From assembly GCF_026236535.1 (NCBI RefSeq), contig NZ_JAHTMW010000001.1:124001-188000 (forward strand): DNA of 64,000 nt, given 5' to 3'. Position 1 is the first letter of the stretch. Each line of letters opens with the position of its first letter. Below are positions 16,657-25,873 of the stretch, piece by piece. Source of the stretch: Streptomyces sp. SKN60. GTDB taxonomy: Bacteria; Actinomycetota; Actinomycetes; Streptomycetales; Streptomycetaceae. A program made the translations under genes and the position numbers. The notes below the pieces were generated by a model, which saw only the letters and a list, made by a program, of their open reading frames with translations, was not told where the DNA came from and made no database searches.

Positions 16657-17441
16657 CATGCGTCCGAAGCCTGTTCCGTACGGCTGCGCTCGACCATGAC
16701 CTCGATGCCCGCGATCAGCACGTCGAGCGCGTAGTCGAAGTCGCGGTCCCAGATCTCGTCGACACTGCCGTGCGAGGCCCGCTCGTCGAGGATCTCGGTC
16801 ATCCCGTCCAGGGCGCCCATGAACTGCTCGTCCTCGCGGAAGGCCTTGATCGAGTCGGCGTAGAAGGCGTCCTGCGACATCCCGGCCTGCTGCGCGACCC
16901 GGCCGAACTGGCCCTCTATCGTGCCGTAGCCGTAGACGAACTGGAAGACCGCCGACATCGCGCTCGGCTGGCGGGAGATCGGCAGTCCGGTGTCCCGGAT
17001 CGCCTCCTGGATCTTGGTCCCGACGGCGATCGCGTGCGGGCCGATGTTCAGGTACTGGCCGGCGCACGGCGACATCCACGGGTGCCGCACGAGCATCTGC
17101 CGGTAGTCCTGGGCGAGGACGCGGATCCGCTCCCGCCAGTCGCCGGCCGCGTCGACCGCGCCCAGGTCGACCTCGCCGTAGCAGGTGTCGACGGCGTACT
17201 CGATGATGTCGTCCTTGGTGTCCACGTACCAGTACAGGGACATCGCGGTGACGTTCAGCTCGGTCGCCAGCTTGCGCATGGACAGCTTGGCCAGACCCTC
17301 GTCGTCGAGCATCTTGATCGAGGTGCCGACGATCCGGGCCCGGTCGAGCCCGGTCGGGCCGCCGCCGCTGCGGGCGGCCCGACTCTCCAGCCAGACGCTG
17401 GAACGCGCCGGATTCTTGGCCCTGTCGGCTGCCTTGACCAT
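16656..17441 (-). CDS. TetR-family regulator with TetR_C_1-type domain
   Basis: The 261-residue regulator has its helix-turn-helix at about 45-90 (KLSMRKLATELNVTAMSLYWYVDTKDD), preceded by a basic extension. The C-terminal domain resembles the classical TetR_C_1 class. ATG 17441 follows GGAGGAG. It lies 34 bases downstream of the second efflux gene and is probably cotranscribed with it. The palindrome upstream of the pump (19048-19083) is its likely operator. Confidence 0.87.
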   Translation of the reverse strand: MVKAADRAKNPARSSVWLESRAARSGGGPTGLDRARIVGTSIKMLDDEGLAKLSMRKLATELNVTAMSLYWYVDTKDDIIEYAVDTCYGEVDLGAVDAAGDWRERIRVLAQDYRQMLVRHPWMSPCAGQYLNIGPHAIAVGTKIQEAIRDTGLPISRQPSAMSAVFQFVYGYGTIEGQFGRVAQQAGMSQDAFYADSIKAFREDEQFMGALDGMTEILDERASHGSVDEIWDRDFDYALDVLIAGIEVMVERSRTEQASDA

Positions 17442-17475
17442 CGCGCTCCTCCGCCTGTCCGTCGTTCCTCCCATG

Positions 17476-19035
17476 CTATTCAGCAGCCGGTATGCGGGCC
17501 GCCTCCACCGGCTCCGCGGCCGGTGCGACGGCCGTACGGGCCTCGGCCCGCTCGGCCCGCCGGAGCAGGGCCGCCGCGAGCAGCCCGCCGGCGAAGACGG
17601 CGATCGCGCCGACCACCTGACTGGTCTGCAGTCCGCTGGCGAAGGCGTCGGAGATCTGCCCGCGCTCGGCGTCGCTGCCCGCCGCGGCCAGGGCGGCCGG
17701 CAGGGAGGTCGCGGTGACGGTGACGAGGGCGGCGAAGCGGGCGTTGAGGACCGCGCCGAGGACGGCGACGCCGAGGCCGTTGCCGAACTCCGCGAGGGTG
17801 CCGTTCACACCGGCGCCGACACCGGCCTTCTCCGGCGGGATGGCGCTCATGATCGCGTTGGCCATGGCCGGGTTGGAGACCGCGAGGCCGATGCCCATCA
17901 GGACCAGGCCGAGCAGCATGCCCCAGTAGGTGCCCTCGGTGCCTCCGCCGAGCAGCGCGATCGAGGTGAGACCGCCCGCCACCAGCGTCATGCCGACCGC
18001 GACGGTGAGCGGCGTGCCGAGCTTCATCACGATCCGCGGGCCCACACCGGAGAGGTTGAGGACGACCACGGTCAGCGCCAGCGGCGCCATCCGCAGACCC
18101 GCCTCAAGCGGCTCGTACCCGAGCACGAACTGCAGGTGCTGGGTCAGCAGGAACAGCGAACCGCCCATGCCGAACATCACCAGGATCGCGCCGGCCACCG
18201 CGCCGACGAACTTCTGGTTGCGGAAGAAGTGCATGTCGAGCATCGGGTACGGGACGCGGAGCTCCCACAGCGCGAAGGCGCCCAGGACGAGGATGCCGAG
18301 CACCGCCGGGAGCAGGACCTGGGCGGAGATCCAGCCGTGCTCCGGGCCGGTGATGATCGCGTACACGACGGAGGTCATGCCGATGGTGGACAGCAGCGCG
18401 CCCACCATGTCGGGGCGCTCGCCCTGCGGGTTCTTGGACTCGGGGACCAGCTTGAGGACGGCGACCAGACCGATCACGGCCACCGGGATGTTGATCAGGA
18501 AGATCATTCCCCACCAGAAGTGGTTGAGGATCGCGCCGCCGATCAGCGGCCCGGCCGCGAAGCCGAGCGAACCGACCGTGGCCCACAGCGCGATGGCCTT
18601 GACCCGCTCCGAGTCGTCGAAGATCTGCATGACGACGGCGAGGGTCGTGGTCATCAGCAGCGCGCCGCCGATGCCCATGCCCGCGCGGGCGGCGATCAAC
18701 TGCCCGGTGGAGTCGGCCAGTCCGGCGGTGAGCGAGCCCAGGCCGAAGAGCGCGAGGCCGATGGCGAGCATCTTCTTGCGCCCGTAGCGGTCGGCCGCGT
18801 TGCCCGCGGTGAGCAGCAGACCGGACTGCACGAGCGAGTACGCGTTGATCATCCACTGGATGTCGCTGGTGGAGGCGCGGAGCTCCGAGGTCAGCGAGGG
18901 GATGGCGACGCTGAGGACGGTGTTGTCGAGCAGCACGGTGAGCTGGGCGAGGCAGATGACGCCGAGGATCAGCCAGCGCTGCGGGTGGCCGCCGGTGGGG
19001 GCGGCCTGGTCGTTCGCGGCGGTCGTCGCCGTCAT
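17476..19035 (-). CDS. DHA2 (EmrB/QacA) MFS drug efflux transporter
   Basis: This 519-residue protein has 14 membrane segments, beginning RWLILGVICLAQLTVLLDNTVLSVAIPSL. It shows the conserved Asp of motif D1 in TM1, motif A GNAADRYGRKKM and motif C GPLIGGAI. It is predicted to be a proton-coupled multidrug or antibiotic exporter. It is first in a unit with the TetR gene, and an operator with three half-sites lies immediately upstream, so expression is probably ligand-induced. Confidence 0.92.
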   Translation of the reverse strand: MTATTAANDQAAPTGGHPQRWLILGVICLAQLTVLLDNTVLSVAIPSLTSELRASTSDIQWMINAYSLVQSGLLLTAGNAADRYGRKKMLAIGLALFGLGSLTAGLADSTGQLIAARAGMGIGGALLMTTTLAVVMQIFDDSERVKAIALWATVGSLGFAAGPLIGGAILNHFWWGMIFLINIPVAVIGLVAVLKLVPESKNPQGERPDMVGALLSTIGMTSVVYAIITGPEHGWISAQVLLPAVLGILVLGAFALWELRVPYPMLDMHFFRNQKFVGAVAGAILVMFGMGGSLFLLTQHLQFVLGYEPLEAGLRMAPLALTVVVLNLSGVGPRIVMKLGTPLTVAVGMTLVAGGLTSIALLGGGTEGTYWGMLLGLVLMGIGLAVSNPAMANAIMSAIPPEKAGVGAGVNGTLAEFGNGLGVAVLGAVLNARFAALVTVTATSLPAALAAAGSDAERGQISDAFASGLQTSQVVGAIAVFAGGLLAAALLRRAERAEARTAVAPAAEPVEAARIPAAE

Positions 19036-19047
19036 GTAGAGACTCCC

Positions 19048-19106
19048 TTACGGTGTACGAGGATCAGTTCTCGTACACCGTAAAGGAGCGCTCGTACGCT
19101 GTATAG
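19048..19106. promoter_or_regulatory. TetR operator with three half-sites
   Basis: TTACGGTGTACGAG (19048-19061) and CTCGTACACCGTAA (19070-19083) are perfect 14-bp inverted arms around 8 bases. A third, related half-site CTCGTACGCTGTATA starts at 19091, exactly 21 bases after the second arm, suggesting cooperative binding on one DNA face. It lies just upstream of the efflux start at 19035. Confidence 0.8.
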
Positions 19107-19123
19107 GGATTTTTTTCGGCCGA

Positions 19124-21268
19124 CTACTTTCGGCCGGTCAGGTCGTAGAACGTGGTGTTGCCGACGGTGACCTTCTCGAAGGTCTCCTCGACCCAGGACG
19201 AGATCTCGCTGCCGCCGCCCGTTCCTCCGCCCATGCCGCCGCCGGACGCGATGAAGTAGTGGATCTTCCCCTCGGCCACGTACTGCTTGAACTGCGCGAG
19301 GGTCGGCGACGGGTCGCTGCCGTTGAAGCCGCCGATCGCCATCACCGGCTTCTCGGTGGCGAGCTGGTAACTGGCTGCGTTCTGGGCGCCGATGGCGGCG
19401 GCGACCCAGGTGTAGGAGTCGGCGTCGGCGAGGAGCTTCTCCTTGGCCTCGGTGCCGACGCTCGCGCCGTTGAGGAGACCGCCCATGCCGCCGCCGGGAC
19501 CGCCCCGGGTCTCACCAGGACCGCCGGGGGCCTGGCCCATGCCCGGACCGCCCTGGCCGCCCTGGCCGCCCTGGCCGCCCTGGCCGCCGGGAGCCCGCCC
19601 CATGCCCTGCCCGCCGCCCGGAGCCTGCCCGCCGCCCAGCCCCGGCCCCGGCCCGTACAGGACGAACATCCGGCCGTTGCCGCCCATGCCGCCGGGGCCG
19701 CCGCGCGCCGCGCCGCTCGGCCCCGCCGTCACGATCGAGCCCTGATGCCCGTCGGCGACCGTCGCCAGGGTGTACGCGAAGGGGCCCGCGAGACCGGCCG
19801 CGAGACCGAGGCCCGCCAGGGCGAGCCCGAACCGCCGGTCGAGCCGCCCCGCGAGCAGCAGCCCGAAGGCCGCCGCGCACCCGGCGACGAGCACCGCCCA
19901 GCGCAGCCACGGCAGCCACTCCGGCGTACGGCCGAGCAGCACCCAGCCCCACACCGCCGTCGCCACGACCGTGCCGGCCAGCGCCGCCGAGGCGAGCAGA
20001 TGCGCCCGCTCCTCCCACAGCACGGCCGCGCCCATGCCGATGAGGGCCGCGATGTACGGGGCCATCGCCACCGTGTAGTACTCGTGGAAGATGCCGGCCA
20101 TGAAGCTGAAGACGCCCGTCGTCAGGAGCAGCGAGCCGCCCCACACCAGGAACGCCGAGCGCGCCGTGTCGGTGCGCGCCGCCCGCCAGGTGACCACGAG
20201 CCCGGCGACGAGGAGGATCAGCGCGGCCGGGAGCAGCCAGGAGATCTGGCCGCCGATCTGCTCGTTGAACATCCGGCCGAGGCCCGTCTCGCCCCAGCCG
20301 CCACCGCCGCCTCCGGCCCCGCGCCCGCCGCCCGGACCGCCGGCGCCGCCGGGCAGTTCCACGCCCGCCGGGAGCTCCATCGTCATGCGACCCCCGCCGG
20401 CACCACCGCCGCCGACGCTCCCGACCTCGTTGCCGTTGATGCGGCCCAGGCCGTTGTAGCCGAAGGTCAGCTCAAGGAAGCTGTTGTTCTGCGAGCCGCC
20501 GACGTACGGCCGGGAGGACTTCGGCCACAGCTCGACCAGGGCCACCCACCAGCCCGCCGACACGAGCAGCGCGAGCCCGCCCAGGCCCAGCCGGCCGAGC
20601 CGCCGCCCCAGACCGCCCGGCGCGCACACCACGTACACCAGGGCGAGCACCGGCAGGATCAGGAAGGCCTGCAGGGTCTTCGCGAGGAACGCGAACCCGA
20701 GCGCCACCCCGGCCCACACCAGCCACCGCCCCGCGCCCTCGTCCAGCTCCAGGGCCCGGAGCACGCAGTAGACGGCGACCGTCGTCAGCAGCGCGAGCAG
20801 CGCGTCCGGGTTGTTGAAGCGGAACATCAGCGCGACGACCGGCGTGAGGGCGAGCACCGCGCCCGCGATCAGGCCGGCGCCCGCGCCGAACCGGCGCCGG
20901 ACGGCCGCGTACAGAACCGCGACCGTGGCCACGCCCATCAGCACCTCGGGCACCAGGATCTGCCACGAGCCGAGCCCGAAGAGCCGGACGGACAGCGCCA
21001 TCGGCCACAGCGCGGCCGGCGGCTTGTCGACGGTGATGGCATTGGCGGAGTCGAGCGAGCCGAAGAAGAAGGCCTTCCAGCTCTCGCCGCCGGCCTGCAC
21101 GGCCGCCGAGTAGAAGGAGTTGGCGTAGCCGCTCGCGCTCAGGTTCCAGAGGTAGAGGACGGCGGTGGCGAGCAGCAGGCCGAGGAGGGCGGGGCGCACC
21201 CAGGGTGCGTCCTCGGCCCGCCCGCGCCAGGAGCGCCGTACACGGACGAGCGCGTTCGGGGAGGCCAT
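19124..21268 (-). CDS. GT39-family membrane glycosyltransferase (ArnT/PMT-like)
   Basis: The 714-residue protein has a multi-pass N-terminal half starting with TM1 near residue 30 and containing the loop SLDSANAITVDKPPAALWPMALS. DKPP is the expected acidic catalytic site of GT39/ArnT-type enzymes using polyprenyl-phosphate sugars. Two Gly-rich insertions are present, one near 280-320 and a long one near 515-580 containing a GGQ repeat. A periplasm-facing C-terminal domain ends FYDLTGRK. It should move a sugar from a lipid carrier to an extracellular acceptor. It lies directly after a GT2-GtrA gene that could make that lipid-linked sugar. Confidence 0.85.
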   Translation of the reverse strand: MASPNALVRVRRSWRGRAEDAPWVRPALLGLLLATAVLYLWNLSASGYANSFYSAAVQAGGESWKAFFFGSLDSANAITVDKPPAALWPMALSVRLFGLGSWQILVPEVLMGVATVAVLYAAVRRRFGAGAGLIAGAVLALTPVVALMFRFNNPDALLALLTTVAVYCVLRALELDEGAGRWLVWAGVALGFAFLAKTLQAFLILPVLALVYVVCAPGGLGRRLGRLGLGGLALLVSAGWWVALVELWPKSSRPYVGGSQNNSFLELTFGYNGLGRINGNEVGSVGGGGAGGGRMTMELPAGVELPGGAGGPGGGRGAGGGGGGWGETGLGRMFNEQIGGQISWLLPAALILLVAGLVVTWRAARTDTARSAFLVWGGSLLLTTGVFSFMAGIFHEYYTVAMAPYIAALIGMGAAVLWEERAHLLASAALAGTVVATAVWGWVLLGRTPEWLPWLRWAVLVAGCAAAFGLLLAGRLDRRFGLALAGLGLAAGLAGPFAYTLATVADGHQGSIVTAGPSGAARGGPGGMGGNGRMFVLYGPGPGLGGGQAPGGGQGMGRAPGGQGGQGGQGGQGGPGMGQAPGGPGETRGGPGGGMGGLLNGASVGTEAKEKLLADADSYTWVAAAIGAQNAASYQLATEKPVMAIGGFNGSDPSPTLAQFKQYVAEGKIHYFIASGGGMGGGTGGGSEISSWVEETFEKVTVGNTTFYDLTGRK
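19548..19583 (-). repeat. 9-bp tandem repeat in the GT39 gene
   Basis: Four perfect copies of CCGCCCTGG (plus strand) encode a Gly-Gln-Gly run in the glycine-rich loop of the glycosyltransferase. Slippage here would change loop length without shifting frame. Confidence 0.85.
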
Positions 21269-22524
21269 CGAGAGGTCCTTGTGCCGTTGGAGCGCTCCGG
21301 GGCCGGGAAGACCCAGAGACGGAAGAGGAGGAAGCGCACGACGGTCGCGGCGAGGTTGGCGACGATCAGTACGGCGAGTTCGGTGGAGTGGGCCGGATCG
21401 CCCGTCGCGGCGGTGAGCGCGAGGAGCGAGCCGCTGGTGAGGGCCAGGCCGATGCCGAAGACGACGAGCCCCTGCGCCTGGTGGCGGGCGGCCCGCTCCC
21501 GGCCCCGTACGCCGAAGGTGAGCCGGCGGTTCGCGGCCGTGTTGGCGACGGCGGAGACGAGCAGCGCTGCGGCGTTGGCGAGTTGGGGGCCGATGCCGAG
21601 CCGGAAGAGGGAGTAGAGCGCGAGGTAGAAGAGGGTGGAGAGGGCGCCGACCACGCAGAAGCCGACCAGTTGGCGGGCCAACCCGCCCGGTACGCCGGTC
21701 AGTTCGCGGTCGCGCGGATCGTCGCCGAAGGGCCGGGCGAGCCGGTCGAGCGGCAGCGACCCGGTCGCCAGCGCCCGCCCCACCCGCCACACGCCCTTCA
21801 GGTCGTCGGTGGCGGTACGGACGATGTGCACGGTCGAGTCCGGGTCGTCGACCCAGTCCACCGGCACCTCGTGGATCCGAAGCCCGGCCCGCTCGGCGAG
21901 CACCAGCATCTCCGTGTCGAAGAACCACCCCGTGTCCTCGACCATCGGGAGCAGCTGTTCGGCCACGTCCCGCCGGATCGCCTTGAAGCCGCACTGGGCG
22001 TCCGAGAAGCGGGCGGCGAGCGAGCCGCGCAGGATCAGGTTGTAGGCGCGGGAGATGAACTCCCGCTTCGGGCCGCGGACGACCCGGGAGGAGCGGGCGA
22101 GCCGCGAGCCGATCGCGAGGTCGGAGTGCCCGGAGATCAGCGGGGCGACGAGCGGAAGGAGCGCGTTGAGGTCGGTGGACAGGTCCACGTCCATGTACGC
22201 GAGGACGGGGGCGTCCGACGCCGACCAGACCGTACGGAGCGCCCGGCCCCGGCCCTTCTCCTCCAGGCGCACGGAGCGCACGGAGTCGGGGAGGCGGGCG
22301 GCGAGCGCCCGGGCCACGTGGGGGGTGGTGTCGGTGGACGCGTTGTCGGCGACCGTGATCCGGAAGGCGTACGGGAAGGTGCGGGAGAGGTGGTCGTGGA
22401 GCCGCAGCACGCACGGCTCCAGGTCCTTCTCCTCGTTGTAGACGGGAATCACCACGTCGAGGACGGGCCGGCGGGGGCCGGCCGCGCCCACCGGGAGGTG
22501 TTCCCGCGCGGGAAGCGTTCGCAT
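21139..22524 (-). CDS. Bifunctional GT2 glycosyltransferase / GtrA-like protein
   Basis: The N-terminal GT2 domain (about 20-260) resembles dolichol-phosphate mannose synthase, with VVIPVYNEEKDLEP, the nucleotide-binding DVDLSTDLNALLPL and GSRLARSS. It is followed by a four-helix GtrA domain (about 280-410) that typically flips or presents lipid-linked sugars. The ATG at 22524 is chosen; GTG at 22554 is possible and neither has a good ribosome binding site. The last 43 or so residues lie in an alternative frame over the start of the GT39 gene (130-base overlap) and are not part of GtrA. Together with GT39 it forms a lipid-sugar synthesis and transfer pair. Confidence 0.82.
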   Translation of the reverse strand: MRTLPAREHLPVGAAGPRRPVLDVVIPVYNEEKDLEPCVLRLHDHLSRTFPYAFRITVADNASTDTTPHVARALAARLPDSVRSVRLEEKGRGRALRTVWSASDAPVLAYMDVDLSTDLNALLPLVAPLISGHSDLAIGSRLARSSRVVRGPKREFISRAYNLILRGSLAARFSDAQCGFKAIRRDVAEQLLPMVEDTGWFFDTEMLVLAERAGLRIHEVPVDWVDDPDSTVHIVRTATDDLKGVWRVGRALATGSLPLDRLARPFGDDPRDRELTGVPGGLARQLVGFCVVGALSTLFYLALYSLFRLGIGPQLANAAALLVSAVANTAANRRLTFGVRGRERAARHQAQGLVVFGIGLALTSGSLLALTAATGDPAHSTELAVLIVANLAATVVRFLLFRLWVFPAPERSNGTRTSRWPPRTRSSVYGAPGAGGPRTHPGCAPPSSACCSPPPSSTSGT

Positions 22525-22601
22525 GACACAGACGCTCGCCGGGCGCGCTGTCACGGCGGTGTGGTGAGGCTGTGGCGGGGCTGTGAGTCAGGGCTGCGAG
22601 T

Positions 22602-24104
22602 TCAGCGCTGCTTCGGCAGCCGTACGGAGAAGAGGGTGCGGCCCGGCACGCTGTCGACGGTCACCTCACCGCCGTGGGCGAGGGTGACCGCCCGGACGAT
22701 GGCCAGGCCGAGGCCCGTACTGCCCGTACTGCGCGCCCGCGAGGCGTCGCCGCGCGCGAAGCGCTCGAAGACGGACGGCAGGAGGTCGGGCGGGATGCCC
22801 GGCCCGTCGTCCTCGACCTCGATGACCGCGTGGGCACCTTGTTCGTACAGCCGTGCCGTCACGGTCGTACCGGGCGGGGTGTGGGTACGGGCGTTGGCCA
22901 GGAGGTTCACGAGCACCTGGTGCAGACGGGCGGGGTCGGCGTCCGTCTTCACCGCGCGGTCGCCCTCGGGGAGTTCGAGGCGCCAGCGGTGCTCGGGCCC
23001 GGCCGCGCGGGCGTCGGAGACCGCGTCCAGGACGAGGAGGGAGAGATCGGTGCTCTCGTACGAGAGCGGGCGTCCGGTGTCGAGCCGCGCGAGCAGCAGC
23101 AGGTCTTCCACCAGCCCCGTCATCCGGGTCGCCTCGGACTCGATCCGCCCGAGGGCGTGCCGGGTGTCGGGCCCGCACTCCTCCCGGCCGCGCCGGGTCA
23201 GCTCCGCGTACCCCCGGATCGAGGCGAGCGGCGTGCGCAGCTCATGGCTGGCGTCCGCGACGAACTGCCGCACCCGGGTCTCGCTGCGCTGCCGCGCGTC
23301 GAGCGCCGAATGGACGTGGTCCAGCATCCGGTTGATCGCCGCGCCGACCTGTCCGACCTCCGTACGCGGATCGGCCTGCGCCTCCGGCACCCGGTGGTCG
23401 AGCGCCACCTCCCCGCTGTGCAGGGGCAGTCGGGACACCTGCGCGGCGGTCACGGCGACCCGGCGCAGCGGCGTCAGGGCCACCCGTACGAGCACCGTTC
23501 CGGCGAGCGAGGCGGCGACCAGGCCGGCGGCCGTCACGCTCAACTCCACGACGACCAGGGTGGAGAGGGAGTCCTGGAGCTCGGCGAGCGGTATCCCGAT
23601 GAGGAAGTCGCCGTTCTTGCCGGTGGCGTACTGCACCCGGTAGTCGCCGAGGCCGCCCGGCAGGGACACGGTGTGCGGGTCGCCGTCGCGGGGGACGGCG
23701 GCGAGGGCGGCGCTCTGGGCGGCGTCGAGCTTGATCGACTGGTACCTCGGCCCGTACACCCCGTCCTCCGGCGGCACGGAGCGGTCCGCCGACGTGAGCT
23801 CGCCGTCCACCACCCGGCCGCCGACGGTCCCCAACGGGGCACCCGGCCCGATGACGAAGCCGAGGGGCGTGTCGAAGCCGCCCGGGGACGGCCCGGCGAA
23901 GCTCGGCGGCGGCCCGGCGGCCCGGTTGGCGACCTCCTGCAGACGGGTGTCCGCCTGGTCGTACAGATAGGACCGGAACGCGATCGTCGTCACCGTCCCG
24001 ATCACCGCGCAGACGACGGCGATCAGCGCGACGGCGGAGACCACGAGCCGGGTACGGAGGGACCACGGCCGCGACCACGGCCGACGCGTGCGCACTGCGC
24101 TCAT
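22602..24104 (-). CDS. Sensor histidine kinase
   Basis: This 500-residue kinase has TM1 at about 21-43, an extracellular sensor region (about 44-180) and TM2 at about 183-207. HAMP follows, then HisKA with the phospho-accepting His287 in ASHELRTPL. The HATPase domain shows N box NLLANARTHTPPG and G boxes DDGPGIP and GSTGLGLAIV. It overlaps the response regulator stop by 4 bases (ATGA) and surely pairs with it. The membrane glycosyltransferases just downstream in the same direction may be targets or cotranscribed. Confidence 0.93.
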   Translation of the reverse strand: MSAVRTRRPWSRPWSLRTRLVVSAVALIAVVCAVIGTVTTIAFRSYLYDQADTRLQEVANRAAGPPPSFAGPSPGGFDTPLGFVIGPGAPLGTVGGRVVDGELTSADRSVPPEDGVYGPRYQSIKLDAAQSAALAAVPRDGDPHTVSLPGGLGDYRVQYATGKNGDFLIGIPLAELQDSLSTLVVVELSVTAAGLVAASLAGTVLVRVALTPLRRVAVTAAQVSRLPLHSGEVALDHRVPEAQADPRTEVGQVGAAINRMLDHVHSALDARQRSETRVRQFVADASHELRTPLASIRGYAELTRRGREECGPDTRHALGRIESEATRMTGLVEDLLLLARLDTGRPLSYESTDLSLLVLDAVSDARAAGPEHRWRLELPEGDRAVKTDADPARLHQVLVNLLANARTHTPPGTTVTARLYEQGAHAVIEVEDDGPGIPPDLLPSVFERFARGDASRARSTGSTGLGLAIVRAVTLAHGGEVTVDSVPGRTLFSVRLPKQR

Positions 24105-24838
24105 TCCCCGGGCTTGATCAGATATCCCGCCCCGCGCCGGGTGTGGATCATCGGGCTGCGCCCGGCGTCGATCTTCCGGCGCAGGTAGGAGATGTAGAGC
24201 TCGACGACGTTCGCCTGCCCGCCGAAGTCGTACGACCACACCCGGTCCAGGATCTGTGCCTTGCTGAGCACCCGGCGCGGGTTGCGCATCAGGAAGCGCA
24301 GCAGCTCGAACTCGGTCGCGGTGAGGTGGATCGAGTCCCCGCCGCGGGTGACCTCGTGGCTGTCCTCGTCGAGGGTGAGGTCGCCGACCGTGAGCAGCGA
24401 CTCGGCGCGCGCCGCGGCGGCGCCGGAACGCCGGATGAGGCCGCGGAGCCGGGCCACGACCTCCTCCAGACTGAACGGCTTGGTGACGTAGTCGTCGCCG
24501 CCCGCCGTGAGCCCGGCGATCCGGTCCTCGACCGCGTCCTTCGCGGTCAGGAAGAGCACCGGCACCTCGGGCAGCTCGCGCCGCAGCCGCCCGAGGACGG
24601 CCAGGCCGTCCATGTCGGGCAGCATCATGTCGAGCACGACGACATCGGGCCGGAACTCCCGGGCCCGCTTCAGCGCGCCGGCCCCGTCGCCCGCGCTGTG
24701 CACCTGCCAGCCCTCGTAGCGCAGGGCCATGGAGAGCAGCTCGGCGAGCGAGGCCTCGTCGTCGACGACGAGGACGCGGACGGCGGTGCCGTCGGGCCGC
24801 AGCAGTTCGGTACGCGAACGGGGGGTGGTCGCAGTCAT
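24101..24838 (-). CDS. OmpR-family response regulator
   Basis: The 245-residue protein has a receiver domain with acidic pair D26-D27, phospho-acceptor D70 (VVLDMMLPD), T98 and K120, and a C-terminal winged helix ending IHTRRGAGYLIKPGE. An extra N-terminal segment of about 18 residues precedes the receiver. It is the first gene of the regulator-kinase pair and acts in the cytoplasm on DNA. Confidence 0.94.
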   Translation of the reverse strand: MTATTPRSRTELLRPDGTAVRVLVVDDEASLAELLSMALRYEGWQVHSAGDGAGALKRAREFRPDVVVLDMMLPDMDGLAVLGRLRRELPEVPVLFLTAKDAVEDRIAGLTAGGDDYVTKPFSLEEVVARLRGLIRRSGAAAARAESLLTVGDLTLDEDSHEVTRGGDSIHLTATEFELLRFLMRNPRRVLSKAQILDRVWSYDFGGQANVVELYISYLRRKIDAGRSPMIHTRRGAGYLIKPGE

Positions 24839-24910
24839 GGGACCACGGAACCGGGTCCGGGTGAGACCCGCCTTTCCCTTGTCTGTGAATTCCCTGAGAA
24901 AGGAGCGTGC

Positions 24911-25873
24911 TCACTCAGGCGTGCGGAGGCGGAACAGCCGGGCGCCGTTGTCGTGGCAGACGGCCCGGAGCCAGTCGTCGCCGAGCCCGAGCCGTTCGAG
25001 GGCGTCGAGCTGGTGCCCGTACGGATAGGGGATGTTGGGGAAGTCGGTCCCGAGCAGGATCCGCTCGCGCAGCCCGTCAAGGCGCTTGAGCTCCGTCCCC
25101 GCCGCTGTCACCGGGAAGGGCGCGAGGCCCTCGCTGAAGTCCGTGAAGGCCATGGTGGTGTCGAGGTGGACGTGCTCGTACCGCTCGGCGAGGTCGAGGA
25201 AGTCGCCGTACTCCGGCATGCCCATGTGCGCGACGACGAGCCGCAGCCGCGGATGGCGGGCGAGCAGCCGCCCGATCGGGCCGGGACCGGTGTACGGGCC
25301 CGGGGCCGGCCCGGAGCCGCAGTGGATCACCACCGGGGTGCCGGCCTCCTCCAGCGTGCCCCACACGGCGTCGAGCAGCGGGTCGTTGGGGTCGTAGGCA
25401 CCGACCTGGACGTGCGCCTTGAAGACCCGGGCGCCCCGGTCGAGGGCACGGCGGACGTCGTCGGCGGCGCCGGGCTCGGGGAAGAAGGTCGCGGTGTGCA
25501 GGCAGTCGGGGACACGGGCGGCGAAGTCGGCGGCCCAGTCGTTGAGCCAGCCGGCCATGCCGGGCTTGTGCGGGTAGAGCATCGAGGTGAAGGCCCGGAC
25601 GCCGAACTCCCGCAGGAGCTCGACCCGCCGCTGCTCCTCCTCCCGGTACGTGATGGGCCAGGGGCGGCCGGTGAGCGGCCCGGCGGAGTCGAAGTAGGCC
25701 CACACCTTGTCGAGGACGTTGCGCGGCATGAAGTGGGTGTGGACGTCGACGAGCCCGGGCAGCCCGAGGCGAGCCGCGAAGCCCCGGATGTGCTCGGCCT
25801 CAGCCTCAGCCTCAGCCTCAGCCTCGGCCTCGGCCCCAGCCTCGGCCCCAGCGTCAGCCTCGCTCGGAGCCAT
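24911..25873 (-). CDS. Amidohydrolase family 2 (ACMSD-like) protein
   Basis: The 320-residue enzyme has a TIM-barrel metal site: H45-x-H47 in VDVHTHF, then VIHCG, VVAHMG and GTDFPN near the C-terminus. The set is typical of amidohydrolase_2 (decarboxylase or hydrolase). The N-terminus carries an (Ala-Glu)n tract of about 20 residues encoded by a hexanucleotide repeat, which looks dispensable and may mean translation starts later. It overlaps the upstream monooxygenase gene by 20 bases, so they are coupled and may act on one substrate. Confidence 0.85.
   Translation of the reverse strand: MAPSEADAGAEAGAEAEAEAEAEAEAEHIRGFAARLGLPGLVDVHTHFMPRNVLDKVWAYFDSAGPLTGRPWPITYREEEQRRVELLREFGVRAFTSMLYPHKPGMAGWLNDWAADFAARVPDCLHTATFFPEPGAADDVRRALDRGARVFKAHVQVGAYDPNDPLLDAVWGTLEEAGTPVVIHCGSGPAPGPYTGPGPIGRLLARHPRLRLVVAHMGMPEYGDFLDLAERYEHVHLDTTMAFTDFSEGLAPFPVTAAGTELKRLDGLRERILLGTDFPNIPYPYGHQLDALERLGLGDDWLRAVCHDNGARLFRLRTPE
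25797..25848. repeat. Degenerate hexanucleotide repeat
   Basis: About eight units of CTCAGC or CTCGGC (plus strand) encode the alternating Ala-Glu tract at the amidohydrolase N-terminus. The units lie in-frame, so copy-number change keeps the frame. Confidence 0.85.

Noticed and set aside
25797..25848. CTCAGC array considered as a CRISPR or regulatory array
   Set aside because: It is an in-frame hexanucleotide microsatellite in coding DNA with no spacers.
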